Positions 1 to 7,590 of a stretch of 64,000 bases of DNA are shown in pieces. The notes beneath the pieces are model-generated. The model was given only the letters and a program-made list of their open reading frames with translations, searched no databases and was not told where the DNA came from. A program made the position numbers and the translations under genes. The first letter of the stretch is position 1. Every line of letters starts with the position of its first letter. The stretch is from a virus. The DNA is taken from positions 17,121 through 81,120 of IMG/VR virus record IMGVR_UViG_3300036852_000742. One strand, 5' to 3'.

Positions 1-673
1 GTTCACAGCCGCAGTCAAGGCCAGGGACCAGGAACGGGTGGAGGATGTCGAGCGGGCCGAGTAGCGGCTCGCAGGACACCCACCGGACGGCGGCGGGGGT
101 GTCACACAGCGCCGGAAGTCTCAGCAGCGCCGTCGCGTCATCCTCGGCGCTGGCACCCATCCACACGTTGGACAAGGGCCACGTCAACGTACAGGCGGCC
201 GCGTTCGCGAGTACTCGCCGCCGCTGCGGGCGGGTCAACGGCGTCGACTCGTCGCGGGCCAGCGCGTGCGCGGCGTCCTCAACCTGCTGGCGGAAGTCCG
301 GCCGACTGAATAGGGAGCGCATCCGGGCGTGGCGTTTGCTCAGCGGTTGGAAGATGTGCCACTGGGCTATCGCCATGACCGCGAACGCCTTGATGATGAT
401 CTCGTCGGGTACGGCCGGGTGAAGCCAGTCCGATAGCGAGTTGGGGAAGATCATGCGGGATCGGTTCAAACGCAACGGCAACGTCAACTGGTGCTCAAGG
501 ATCCGCAGCCCCGTTGTGCCACCGATGCCGGCCTTGTCGAAGCGCATCCCGGCGATCCGGAACGGGATGGTGCGCTCGATGTAGCAGTTGAGGCAACCCT
601 CAGAGACTTTGGTGCAGCCGTGGATGAAGTTCCACGTCCGGTCCGTCCACTCGATCTTGCTGTCGTCACCCAC
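1..673 (-). CDS. DUF5131 (phage Gp37/Gp68) family protein, 3' end outside window
   Basis: The reading frame enters from the left edge, so only the first ~224 residues are visible. The N-terminus reads IEWTDRTWNFIHGCTKVS and carries a CX6CX2C cluster (Cys20, Cys27, Cys30), the hallmark of the DUF5131/Gp37-Gp68 family. That spacing resembles an iron-sulfur (radical-SAM-like) cluster, but the biochemical role in phages is not known to me. The GTG start overlaps the stop of the upstream gene by 8 nt and follows a GGTAGGAG ribosome site. It is the last visible gene of a minus-strand operon that starts from the promoter at 2004-2032. Family assignment is firm; function is not. Confidence 0.85.
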   Translation of the reverse strand, partial: MGDDSKIEWTDRTWNFIHGCTKVSEGCLNCYIERTIPFRIAGMRFDKAGIGGTTGLRILEHQLTLPLRLNRSRMIFPNSLSDWLHPAVPDEIIIKAFAVMAIAQWHIFQPLSKRHARMRSLFSRPDFRQQVEDAAHALARDESTPLTRPQRRRVLANAAACTLTWPLSNVWMGASAEDDATALLRLPALCDTPAAVRWVSCEPLLGPLDILHPFLVPGLDCGCE

Positions 674-1598
674 TCCTACCGCCCGACCCGCCGTGACGTT
701 CTAACGGTTCGTCATCCTGTACATCGGCTTGCGCGACGGCGCCTACCCGGCCAGCCTTGTAAGCCAACGGCCAGATAGCTTTCACGAACAACGCCACCAC
801 TGGGGCGACGAACTCCAACGGAACCAAGTCGGCGTAATCACTATTGACCAGTGCCAGTGCGGCGGCATCCATGGCCTCTTTGAGCGGCATCGGTGATCCA
901 GTGTTGGCCGCTGCGCTCAGGGGTTCGTGACGTTCTGCCGGGCCGCGCAGCTCAGCGACGGTGATCCCGAGTCGCCCAGCGATGGTCGGGGTGATGAGGT
1001 TCCCGTCGTTGTCGAAGTGGTGATCGCGGAGCGCGAACACGGTTGGCGTGTCGTCGGCGACCCATGCGGTGGCCGTTCTGTTGACCATGACTAGTGCGGA
1101 CGGGTCTGGTGCGTTCTTGAGGTCGTCTTCGGTGATGGCGACAGGCCCCACCTTGGCCAGTAGTGCGGTGACGAGTCGCTCGTAAAGCTCACCGGGTGTC
1201 GGGTCGTCTTCGTCGAACTGGTCCCGTAGTCGCTCGATCATCCTGATCAGCCGGCGCGCGATAGTTCCCAGCTCGATAGCTGAATCCGAGAACTGGGATT
1301 TGGGTTGGCGGCCGAGGAGCCGGGTGTACTCCCGGAGTACCCCCTTGGCCGATTCCAGATCGATCGGGGGACGGACCCGGCGTGGGGAGCTACTGCCGGG
1401 CATAGGTGTGCCGTCGACGCGGGCCTGCAACTGTTCGGCGGTTTCGATCAGCCTGAGCGTCATGGCCCCGGTCGCCTCGGCGGCGATGCCGAACGCGGAC
1501 AGGTCCTCGGGCTCGGGTAGCAGCCCGAGGAATCGGTTGAGGACTGCCCGTGCGGCATTCAGGTCGACGAGGCGTCGCGCTGGGGGACTGTTGGGCAT
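666..1598 (-). CDS. Hypothetical protein with an internal N-terminal duplication
   Basis: This is a 310-residue protein that I do not recognise. Two stretches of about 50 residues, near 10-60 and 75-125, look like copies of one another. Both run D-L-x-x-A-x-x-V-L, then an LL, a hydrophobic helix and a second helix ending in Q/E-rich sequence, so a duplicated helical module is likely. The ATG at 1598 is preceded by AGAGGAGAT; upstream in-frame sequence lacks a better site. It lies between a 114-residue gene and the DUF5131 gene in the same operon, with a stop/start overlap downstream. Confidence 0.7.
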   Translation of the reverse strand: MPNSPPARRLVDLNAARAVLNRFLGLLPEPEDLSAFGIAAEATGAMTLRLIETAEQLQARVDGTPMPGSSSPRRVRPPIDLESAKGVLREYTRLLGRQPKSQFSDSAIELGTIARRLIRMIERLRDQFDEDDPTPGELYERLVTALLAKVGPVAITEDDLKNAPDPSALVMVNRTATAWVADDTPTVFALRDHHFDNDGNLITPTIAGRLGITVAELRGPAERHEPLSAAANTGSPMPLKEAMDAAALALVNSDYADLVPLEFVAPVVALFVKAIWPLAYKAGRVGAVAQADVQDDEPLERHGGSGGRSG

Positions 1599-1618
1599 GG
1601 GGAACGCATCTCCTCTGG

Positions 1619-1963
1619 TTAGTGGGGCAGGAGCCCCGGTCGGAACTCCACCTGGCGGGCGGCGTCGGGGCCCAGGCGGGCCAGGACCCACATGAACACG
1701 GCGATCAGCGTTTCGGGGGCGGCGAGCAGCGCCGGCCGGCCGTCGAGGATCACCAGGTAGTGCAGTCCGCCCCGGTCGGGCAGGGTCAGGGTTGGGTACA
1801 TGTGCCCGTGGCTCGCTACTACCGAGGCGTCGTCGAGGTCGACGGGCCAGCGGTACTCCAGCACGCCGAGCCCAGCGGCGATCTGGAGCGCCTGGATCTG
1901 TTGCTGTGGTTTCGGCTTGCTCGTGTCGATTCCTGGGGTTTCAGGGGTTTCAGGGTCTGTCAT
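1619..1963 (-). CDS. Hypothetical protein, first gene of the left-end minus operon
   Basis: This is a 114-residue protein of unknown function. The first ~25 residues are rich in Pro, Thr and Glu and look disordered; the rest looks globular, with a hydrophobic strand/helix pattern. The ATG at 1963 follows GGGAGACCCA; an upstream in-frame ATG at 1990 has no clear ribosome site. It is the first gene after the TTGCCC-17-TAACAT promoter, which lies about 40 nt upstream. Confidence 0.6.
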   Translation of the reverse strand: MTDPETPETPGIDTSKPKPQQQIQALQIAAGLGVLEYRWPVDLDDASVVASHGHMYPTLTLPDRGGLHYLVILDGRPALLAAPETLIAVFMWVLARLGPDAARQVEFRPGLLPH

Positions 1964-2003
1964 TGGGTCTCCCGTTCGGGGGGTGGTCACGTCTCAACGT
2001 CTC

Positions 2004-2032
2004 ATGTTACCCGCGTCATGGATGCGGGGCAA
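2004..2032 (-). promoter_or_regulatory. Phage promoter, TTGCCC-17-TAACAT (minus)
   Basis: On the minus strand ATTGCCCCGC supplies the -35 (2027-2032) and TAACAT the -10 (2004-2009), separated by exactly 17 nt. The same arrangement recurs at seven other places in the window. It faces the 1963 gene. No GCTGGA leader hairpin follows it. Confidence 0.75.
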
Positions 2033-2091
2033 TGCGTGGGGTCTGGCGTGTCGCGCCGTGCGGTCGGCCCGTCAGTGAAACACTGCATGTT

Positions 2092-2796
2092 GTGAGCACC
2101 CCACCCCGGGTCACCGCCGAGCAGGCCGCCGACGCCGTCGCCCGGATCCACGCACGCCGGCACGCCGTGGACGACCCCAACGCGCACCGCCTCGACGACG
2201 ACGCGCTTCAAACCCTGCTCTACCTGCGCCAGCACAGCGACGGGATCCCCGACACTGTCCGCCAGGCCGACATTGCCGATGCCCTGCTGCTTCGGGTGCA
2301 TCTGTGGTGGGAAGCGGAGTCGCTGGAGCTGTGGCTGCTCAAAATGGCTGCGCAGCTCGGGATCCCACACCGCCAGGTCGGCCGGGTGCTCGGCATCCGC
2401 ACCAGGCAGGGTGTGCGTGACCGCCGTGACCGCAAGGAAGCGCTGCTCGGCCCGGCCGGGGTGCCCGATGAGAAGCTGACCCGTGCCGGCCGCCGGCCCG
2501 CGACCGACGCTGACACCTGGCTCTCCCATAACGGCCCGCAGGTCCGGGCGCTCGCGTCGACGCTGCTGGCCAACCAGTCCCGGCTGCCCGACAGTGACTA
2601 CTTCGAGGACCTGGCCGTTGTACTGCCCGGCCCTCACGAATCTGCCCAGGTGGGTGCCAAAGTGATGGCCGTGCTTCGGCTGCTCATCGCCGAGTTGAGG
2701 TCGGAGACCGGATGCCTACCCGGCGACCTTAAGGAAACCCTCGCCTGGGGTACGGAGCTGGTCACCGAACACCGCAAGCTGCTCGGCCCGGCGTAG
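2092..2796 (+). CDS. Helix-turn-helix protein (putative regulator)
   Basis: This 234-residue plus-strand protein is divergent from the left-end operon. Residues ~85-125 form a helix-turn-helix-like stretch (AAQLGIPHRQVGRVLGIRTR) followed by an Arg-rich segment, typical of small actinobacterial DNA-binding proteins. The GTG at 2092 is the earliest start that keeps the conserved-looking region; no strong ribosome site precedes it, so translation may be leaderless or weak. Its lone plus orientation in a minus-strand region suggests a separately controlled regulator. A specific family could not be assigned. Confidence 0.6.
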   Translation: MSTPPRVTAEQAADAVARIHARRHAVDDPNAHRLDDDALQTLLYLRQHSDGIPDTVRQADIADALLLRVHLWWEAESLELWLLKMAAQLGIPHRQVGRVLGIRTRQGVRDRRDRKEALLGPAGVPDEKLTRAGRRPATDADTWLSHNGPQVRALASTLLANQSRLPDSDYFEDLAVVLPGPHESAQVGAKVMAVLRLLIAELRSETGCLPGDLKETLAWGTELVTEHRKLLGPA

Positions 2797-2806
2797 AGCC
2801 TGACCG

Positions 2807-3037
2807 TCAGTGTGGGCGTTTGGCTGCCAGGTCGGTGCGGGCGCCTTGGCCCGCCCGGCCCGCCATGAACGCGTCGACGGTGTCCGGGTACCACCACGGG
2901 ACGCGGTCGGCGAACTCCCCATCGCGCGGGCAGCGGGCGCTGCGCCACGCGTCTCGGGTCATGCCGGCACGGGCAGCAGCCTGTGCTCCGAGCAGGACCA
3001 GGCGCCCGTCGACGGTGATGACCATTCCGGTGACCAT
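2807..3037 (-). CDS. Small putative HTH / excisionase-like protein
   Basis: This is a 72-76 residue protein; the start is ATG 3037 or ATG 3025. It contains GAQAAARAGMTRDAWRSARC followed by WWYPDTVDAFMAGR. This resembles the helix-turn-helix plus wing arrangement of small AlpA/excisionase-type DNA-binding proteins, but similarity is by pattern only. It follows an HNH nuclease gene with a 6-nt gap. With no integrase in view, a role as a recombination directionality factor is speculative. Confidence 0.5.
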   Translation of the reverse strand: MVTGMVITVDGRLVLLGAQAAARAGMTRDAWRSARCPRDGEFADRVPWWYPDTVDAFMAGRAGQGARTDLAAKRPH

Positions 3038-3043
3038 TCCGGT

Positions 3044-3373
3044 TCACGCTCCAACTGTGATGGTGACGCTGATCGTGAGGGTCCACGACGCGTTGTTGCT
3101 GCGGGCCTTGTTGCAGTGTGCGCAACTGGGCTGGACGTTCTCGTGGCGGTAACTTCCGCCCGGGACGATCCGGTCGGCTTCGAGCGTCTCGTAGGTCAAC
3201 ACGGCCGTGCAGTGCACGCATGCGCAGGTCTCGCCGTTGCCGTAGGTGCGCAGGAGCCAGAGCTTGCGGTTCTTGCGGTCCTGGTTGTTGCCGCGCTTCT
3301 CGCCGCCGGGGCGACGGGTGGTGGTGCAGGTCTTCGTGGTCCTCGTGCTCCGGGGGGTTGCGGTCCGTGTCAT
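3044..3373 (-). CDS. HNH endonuclease
   Basis: This is a 109-residue HNH nuclease. A CVHC zinc knuckle is followed by LEADRIVPGGSY (the His/Asp-like catalytic strand), HENVQPSCAHCNKARSN and a second CxxC. This is the usual compact HNH fold in which paired Cys bind zinc around the beta-beta-alpha metal site. The first ~35 residues are Thr/Arg-rich and probably flexible. Small HNH genes in phages act in DNA packaging or as mobile nucleases; this one lies in an early-type region far from the terminase, so I favour a free-standing nuclease. Confidence 0.8.
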   Translation of the reverse strand: MTRTATPRSTRTTKTCTTTRRPGGEKRGNNQDRKNRKLWLLRTYGNGETCACVHCTAVLTYETLEADRIVPGGSYRHENVQPSCAHCNKARSNNASWTLTISVTITVGA

Positions 3374-3424
3374 ACCCCAACTTTAACACGGTACCGTGTG
3401 GAAGTCTATGGGGTCTGTGTCTTA

Positions 3425-4453
3425 TCACGCCGATTTCGCCGCCGAGAACATGGCGTGCCGACTGCGACTGGGGACTGCCGAGACAACGCGGACAGGGTCC
3501 ACGGCATCATCCCCAACCTGCTCAGAGCGACACGGACCACAGCTCCCCTCGAACTGCCCGCGATGGCCACGCCTGCACGGAGCCCGCGCCGGGGCAGGCA
3601 CATCCGGCGCAGGGAGCGTGCCCAGGTTCTCAGGCTGTAGCCGCCACCGAGCCGCGCCGAACACCGTCGACGCCGAGTCGTACCGCTCGCCGAGGATCCC
3701 GGCCAACAGCTTCGGCGACCAACCAGCGTCCAGTGCGTTCACAACCAGCCCAGCCAACTCGGCAGCGTTCGCCCCCCGTGGTTGGCGGGCCTTCGGCACC
3801 GACGCCAGCCGGTACGCGTCCGCAAGGACGATCTCTGCCGTCTCGGTTTGCTCCAGGGTTGGCACCACCACCTCCACCGGTTCGATTGGTGGTTGGTCGG
3901 TGAGCGTCTCTGGCTGTGGTGGTGGTGGTTCTAGGTCTTGGTTCTTCTCAACTACTAGTTCTTCTTCTCTATGTGGTGCGGATGAGCCATTTATGGGTGA
4001 GCCGTCGACGGATGAGCCATGGATGGCTGATCCGTGTATGGTTCCGTCCCAATCGTCTGTTTCGTTACCACCCCCCTGTAACTGGGGCATGGTCTGACCT
4101 GCGAAAACGGGCCGGAAGCTGACGTCCCACCGCCAGACGAACTTGCCAGTCTCAGGATCGTTGGTTCGGGTCTGTCGTAAATGTCCACGATTGCGTAGGC
4201 CGCGCAGCACCGTATCGACTGCTGCCCTCCCCAACTCCGGGGCGAGCCTGTCAATCCGCTGCCGGGAGCACCTGTACCCCGACTTCATCGTCAGCAGCGC
4301 CGCGAGCAGCGCCCGCTCACGCAGCGTCATCCCTTGGAAGCTGACACCAAGAGCCTTGTCGTCGTCGCCACGGTGGAGAGCGTTCGGCGAGATCAGGTAC
4401 CTGTCGGCGAGGGACTCGGCAAACACCGCAATCTCGATGTCGCCGCCGCTCAC
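3425..4453 (-). CDS. Winged-helix protein, possible replication initiator
   Basis: This is a 342-residue protein. The N-terminal ~110 residues have the pattern of phage replication winged-helix domains: TLRERALLAALLTMKSGYRC, then SRQRIDRLAPELGRAAVDTV and LRNRGHLRQTR. A linker of alternating GSxIHGSS/GSxINGSS-type repeats and a Pro/Glu-rich stretch follow (about 140-220), then a C-terminal helical region. The start is a GTG at 4453. N-terminal DNA binding with a disordered linker fits replication initiators or helicase loaders of the DnaD type, but no diagnostic motif settles it. The gene is alone between an RHH regulator and an HNH gene. Confidence 0.6.
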   Translation of the reverse strand: MSGGDIEIAVFAESLADRYLISPNALHRGDDDKALGVSFQGMTLRERALLAALLTMKSGYRCSRQRIDRLAPELGRAAVDTVLRGLRNRGHLRQTRTNDPETGKFVWRWDVSFRPVFAGQTMPQLQGGGNETDDWDGTIHGSAIHGSSVDGSPINGSSAPHREEELVVEKNQDLEPPPPQPETLTDQPPIEPVEVVVPTLEQTETAEIVLADAYRLASVPKARQPRGANAAELAGLVVNALDAGWSPKLLAGILGERYDSASTVFGAARWRLQPENLGTLPAPDVPAPARAPCRRGHRGQFEGSCGPCRSEQVGDDAVDPVRVVSAVPSRSRHAMFSAAKSA

Positions 4454-4596
4454 GATGCCCCTGCCCAGCTACGGCAAGGGGAACTCGGTGTAGTCATCTG
4501 CGCGACTCCCTTATCGATGGGGTCGCGTGCGAGAAAATCACCAAGTACACTGAAGGTGGACTTGGGTTCCCCCCCACGCATGGCTGCGAGGTCCAT

Positions 4597-4635
4597 GCTC
4601 TCGCCGGATGCGGATCCGGCGAGAGCAGTTTTTTT
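4597..4635 (+). terminator. Strong intrinsic terminator on the plus strand, no plus gene upstream
   Basis: Arms GCTCTCGCCGGAT (4597-4609) and ATCCGGCGAGAGC (4614-4626) pair perfectly over 13 bp with a 4-nt loop and are followed by AG and seven T (4629-4635). The T tract is on the plus strand only, while every gene nearby is on the minus strand. The 195 nt between 4454 and 4648 hold no convincing ORF. Confidence 0.8.
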
Positions 4636-4648
4636 GCCTACGCGCAGG

Positions 4649-4882
4649 CTATGCCGCGTCGACCTGGTTGGTGGTCTGTTCGCCGGGATCGGCGATCCCG
4701 AGCCGGTCCAGCTCGGCAAGGAGTAGGTCCCGCAGGAGCCCCGAGCGGCTGACCCGGCCACCTTCACACACGACGTCCATCCGGCGTAGCTCATCGTCGT
4801 GGAGGGTTAGACCGACCTGATTGGTGCGTCTGGGCATGGTGCTTCGGCGTGGTCCTCTACGCCTGGCCGGGTCTTCATGCAT
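4649..4882 (-). CDS. Ribbon-helix-helix (CopG/Arc-like) DNA-binding protein
   Basis: This is a 77-residue protein. Residues ~22-60 read VGLTLHDDELRRMDVVC followed by SRSGLLRDLLLAELDRL: one beta strand and two helices, as in ribbon-helix-helix repressors. The N-terminus is Arg-rich. The ATG at 4882 follows GGAGGAGGT at ideal spacing. Such proteins bind operators as dimers and often repress their own promoter. It may act as a phage repressor or control nearby early promoters. A degenerate copy of the phage promoter lies about 40 nt upstream. Confidence 0.7.
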   Translation of the reverse strand: MHEDPARRRGPRRSTMPRRTNQVGLTLHDDELRRMDVVCEGGRVSRSGLLRDLLLAELDRLGIADPGEQTTNQVDAA

Positions 4883-4920
4883 GGGCGACCTCCTCCATGA
4901 TCTTCGGTCTTGTCAACGAT

Positions 4921-4949
4921 ATACTACCGTTGGTGGTTGCGGGACCCCC
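4921..4949 (-). promoter_or_regulatory. Degenerate promoter-like site upstream of the RHH gene
   Basis: On the minus strand TAGTAT (4921-4926) is preceded by a CCCGCAAC stretch resembling the CCCCGCAAC of the promoter at 57261. The -35 hexamer at 17-nt spacing is GGGGGT, so the match is partial. It could be a weak promoter for the 4882 gene. Confidence 0.3.
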
Positions 4950-5319
4950 GAACCGGACACGCCGGCCGACACCATCCCAGTTCCCCGGATGTCGCTCTGG
5001 GCGTTCCTGTACCCTGGCCCGTGTTCCCCTGCGCGTCCGGGGGGCCGATGGCAGGGGCCGCTGCGTACAACACGACCCTGCTGGTGGCGGCGCTACCCGG
5101 CTGGCCGTCACCTGACCGGACCCCACGCGCAGAATCCGCCCCACCGCCCAGACGGGCGGTGGGGCGGATCTGGTTTTGCGGCCGGTACAGCAGACAAGGG
5201 CAGGGCCCCGACGGGTCGCCGTGCAGGCACCGTGTGCGTACCCGCTCACCACGGCGGGTGCCGATGTGATGGACGGCCCGAAGGTGCCCACACACGCACA
5301 GCGGGTACGGGCCGGTCAC
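4924..5319 (-). CDS. Small zinc-ribbon-like ORF with doubtful C-terminus
   Basis: The GTG at 5319 overlaps the stop of the tandem-HTH gene (TGTGA), which suggests coupling. The first ~45 residues hold CVCGHLRAVHHIG and RCLHGDPSGPCPC, a plausible Cys/His zinc site seen in small actinophage proteins. After that the frame runs through a long GC hairpin (5138-5166) and composition becomes irregular. The true product may therefore end early, or the end may be frameshifted. Function unknown. Confidence 0.4.
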   Translation of the reverse strand: MTGPYPLCVCGHLRAVHHIGTRRGERVRTRCLHGDPSGPCPCLLYRPQNQIRPTARLGGGADSARGVRSGDGQPGSAATSRVVLYAAAPAIGPPDAQGNTGQGTGTPRATSGELGWCRPACPVRGSRNHQR

Positions 5320-5837
5320 AGCTCGACCAGGTTCAGGTCCAGCCGGGTGGGGACACCGGCGGCGAGCCCCACAGCCCGGCACACCCGTTGCAAGGTGGAC
5401 AGCAGCGGGTTCGCAGCCACCTCCACAAGGGCTATCGCGTTGCCGGTGACCCCGGCGTGGACGGCGACCGCCGGGCGGGACAAACCCCACGCCCGCCGGG
5501 CGGCCTCAAGCTGTGCCACCACCAACCACAAGTGGTGCCCGTCGGTGGGGGTCATCGCCGACAGCATCGCCACCGTCGGGTTCTTGGACAGGTCCGGGAA
5601 CCCGACGGGGGTCAGCGCCAGCCGTCGGCCAACATCAGCGCAGTAGTTCTGCACTGTGCTGGCGAGCCAGTGCATGGTGGTCGACGTTTCGAAGTCGAAC
5701 AGGACGGTCGGGTGCACCCCGCGCCGGGCGGCCATGGCGTCACGGGTCATCAGGTCCCGGCGGGCCGCCACCAGGCAGTCCCGTAGCTGCCGGCGGGCGT
5801 CCGTGTCCGCCGGGTCAATGTCGGGGGTGCGAGTCAC
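5316..5837 (-). CDS. Protein with two HTH-like repeats, putative repressor
   Basis: This 173-residue protein looks like two related helical DNA-binding halves. Residues ~17-80 (QLRDCLVAARRDLMTRDAMA, then GVHPTVLFDFE) and ~105-165 (QLEAARRAWGLSRPAVAVHA, then GVTGNAIALVEVAANP) share the order helix, SR/TRD-x-A-x-A, GV, and a final LxxVxRxxGL. This is like a tandem Cro/CI (XRE) arrangement. It is 3 nt from the next gene. It is the best candidate for a lysis-lysogeny or early-gene repressor in the window, but that is inference. Confidence 0.55.
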   Translation of the reverse strand: MTRTPDIDPADTDARRQLRDCLVAARRDLMTRDAMAARRGVHPTVLFDFETSTTMHWLASTVQNYCADVGRRLALTPVGFPDLSKNPTVAMLSAMTPTDGHHLWLVVAQLEAARRAWGLSRPAVAVHAGVTGNAIALVEVAANPLLSTLQRVCRAVGLAAGVPTRLDLNLVEL

Positions 5838-6274
5838 AGAGCTGCCGCCACGGTGACGTGGGTGATCTGCACGGGGTCCCAGATGACCGCTGCGACCCCA
5901 CCGCCGGGGGTGCCGGTGAGCGTGTAGTTCGCGGCTGTCACCCGCGTAGAGGCGCGCTCCTCCGGCCAGGTAGCGAGGGCGTAGTCGGCGCAGTCCGGGT
6001 GGTACGGGGCCGACCCGGTCACGATCGCCACCTCCGCCGCGACCACCTCCACCGGGCGGGGGACCACGAACACCGCCGGCCCGTCAGCACGGGTCCCGCA
6101 CAGTTGGCACCGCCGCCGGGCCATGCAGTCGTTGACCCTCGACTTGATGATCTCGCCGAACAGGGGAGTCCCGTCGGCGTCGATCACGGTCACGTACGGC
6201 ACGACCAGCCCGTTGTGCGACGGCCGGCCGTCGCACAACGGGGGGATGCCAGGACCGGTCGCTGTCACACTCAC
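5834..6274 (-). CDS. Conserved-looking zinc-binding phage protein
   Basis: This is a 146-residue protein with one putative metal site: RCQLCGTRADGPAVFVVPR followed by YHPDCADYA. It begins with a Gly/Pro-rich part containing HNGLVVPYVTVID. This layout is common in small proteins of actinobacterial phages and mobile elements, with no assigned function. It overlaps the downstream gene by 4 nt. Confidence 0.55.
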   Translation of the reverse strand: MSVTATGPGIPPLCDGRPSHNGLVVPYVTVIDADGTPLFGEIIKSRVNDCMARRRCQLCGTRADGPAVFVVPRPVEVVAAEVAIVTGSAPYHPDCADYALATWPEERASTRVTAANYTLTGTPGGGVAAVIWDPVQITHVTVAAAL

Positions 6275-6287
6275 GTGCCTCTCCTCC

Positions 6288-6800
6288 CTACAACGACCGG
6301 GTGTTGACGGTGGTCAACGCAGTCCGGACCCGGTTGACCGGCCAGTACGTCGCCTGCCCAACCAACCGCCGGCAGTGGGCTTCCGTTGCGGCGTGCTCCG
6401 GGCCGGTCCAGGTCCGGCACGCCCGGCAGGTGCGACGCCCGGCGACAGTCAACGCCCCGACGTCCTGGGCCAGGTCCTCGGTCTCAACCATGAGACGGAG
6501 CTGCTCGTTCACCCACGCCCGGTGGGTCTGCACGTGGGCGTCGGCCAGCGTCCCCCGGTATGAGGACCCAATATCGGGGTCCCGCACAAGGTCCCAATCG
6601 ACCTCGTGCGGGGCGCGCGTCGAGCTGTGCCAGCTCGCGGCTGTGTCGTTGTCGTCGATGTAATCGTGCGGCTCAGCCGCAACGAGACGCACCGCCTCCG
6701 CCTCGTCAGGGTCCCCTGCCGCGACCCACACCACATGCACGGTGGTCACTTCAACCATGACCGGGTACTCGTCCAGCTCGTGTGGCACCTGGGCAGGCAT
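6288..6800 (-). CDS. Hypothetical protein with C-terminal Cys/His motif
   Basis: This is a 170-residue acidic protein. The C-terminal 45 residues contain CRACRTWTGPEHAATEAHC, a candidate zinc site. The N-terminal part has a beta-strand pattern (MVEVTTVHVVWVAAGD) followed by an Asp/Glu-rich helix. The ATG at 6800 lies 7 nt after an AGGTGG ribosome site. No family recognised. Confidence 0.55.
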   Translation of the reverse strand: MPAQVPHELDEYPVMVEVTTVHVVWVAAGDPDEAEAVRLVAAEPHDYIDDNDTAASWHSSTRAPHEVDWDLVRDPDIGSSYRGTLADAHVQTHRAWVNEQLRLMVETEDLAQDVGALTVAGRRTCRACRTWTGPEHAATEAHCRRLVGQATYWPVNRVRTALTTVNTRSL

Positions 6801-6840
6801 GGGCCACCTCCGGTCGGTTGTTGTGGTGTGTTCTCCGGGT

Positions 6841-7590
6841 TCATCCCGCATCGGTCACACCCCCGTTTCCGTACAACTCGTGCAGCCGGGCAAGGTAGCG
6901 ACGCTCGGCCTCGGCCGGTCCCCAGCCCTCAACCTTGACGCCCAGCGGGGGCACGTCCTCGACTGCGGCCCACGGCAACGGCGGCGGCGCCATGAGCGCG
7001 TCGCGCTCGTCATGGAGGATTCGGTTGTCGGCCTCCTTGACTTCGACCGGGCAGGTGTGATCGAGACCGAACCGGTCGCAGATGACAACCATCAACCGGT
7101 CCTCAGCCGCCTGGTACGCCGGCATTGCAGCTTTGAGTGGCCGGATCATGTCGCCCATGTACGCCTCGGTCGCGTCATGCAGGAGCGCCCACAGCGCGTG
7201 CTCAGGTGCGACTGCGTAGCTCATCAGCACGCAGTGCTCGGCCACCGAGTAGAAGCGACTGACGTGCCCGCCGTAGCGGCACAGCAGCGACAAGGCGTGC
7301 GCGATGTCCACGGGATCGACGTCGTTCACGTTTGGCGCGAGCGGATAGAAGGCACGCCCGGTGAAGGTCTGCATCCATGCCTGCATCCCAGTGGGGTCGG
7401 TGGCACGTAGCGCGGCGAGGATGTGCCCGAGGTGTGTGGGGGTGCCCCGAACATGGAAGGTGACCACGCCTGTGCGCGGGTCCTGGTGGGCAACAGCGTG
7501 CGGCTTCAGGCCGGGGCCTGCCCACTCGTCGACCAGCGCCTCGGCGTCGGCGGCGGTCGCGACCAGAAGCCGGTCTGATGACTCAGTCAT
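6841..7590 (-). CDS. HD-domain phosphohydrolase
   Basis: This 249-residue protein has the HD superfamily signature. IAHALSLLCRYGGHVSRFYS gives the first His, VAEHCVL the next, and ALWALLHDATEAYMGDMIRP carries the catalytic HD pair and the final Asp side. The segment TFTGRAFYPLAPNVNDVDP is typical of the phage/YfbR-like subgroup that dephosphorylates dNMPs or related nucleotides. A role in adjusting nucleotide pools during replication is likely. It sits downstream of the RecA-like ATPase operon, overlapping its upstream neighbour by 8 nt. Confidence 0.8.
   Translation of the reverse strand: MTESSDRLLVATAADAEALVDEWAGPGLKPHAVAHQDPRTGVVTFHVRGTPTHLGHILAALRATDPTGMQAWMQTFTGRAFYPLAPNVNDVDPVDIAHALSLLCRYGGHVSRFYSVAEHCVLMSYAVAPEHALWALLHDATEAYMGDMIRPLKAAMPAYQAAEDRLMVVICDRFGLDHTCPVEVKEADNRILHDERDALMAPPPLPWAAVEDVPPLGVKVEGWGPAEAERRYLARLHELYGNGGVTDAG

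Noticed and set aside
45-422. A 125-codon plus-strand frame at the left edge
   Set aside because: The opposite strand encodes the DUF5131 protein across the same bases with a clear family motif; the plus frame is Ser/Arg/Ala noise.
5138-5166. GC hairpin as terminator of the minus-strand regulator gene
   Set aside because: On the minus strand no T tract follows. On the plus strand TTTT comes several bases later, but no plus gene ends there. It may be only a structured segment of the doubtful zinc-ribbon ORF.
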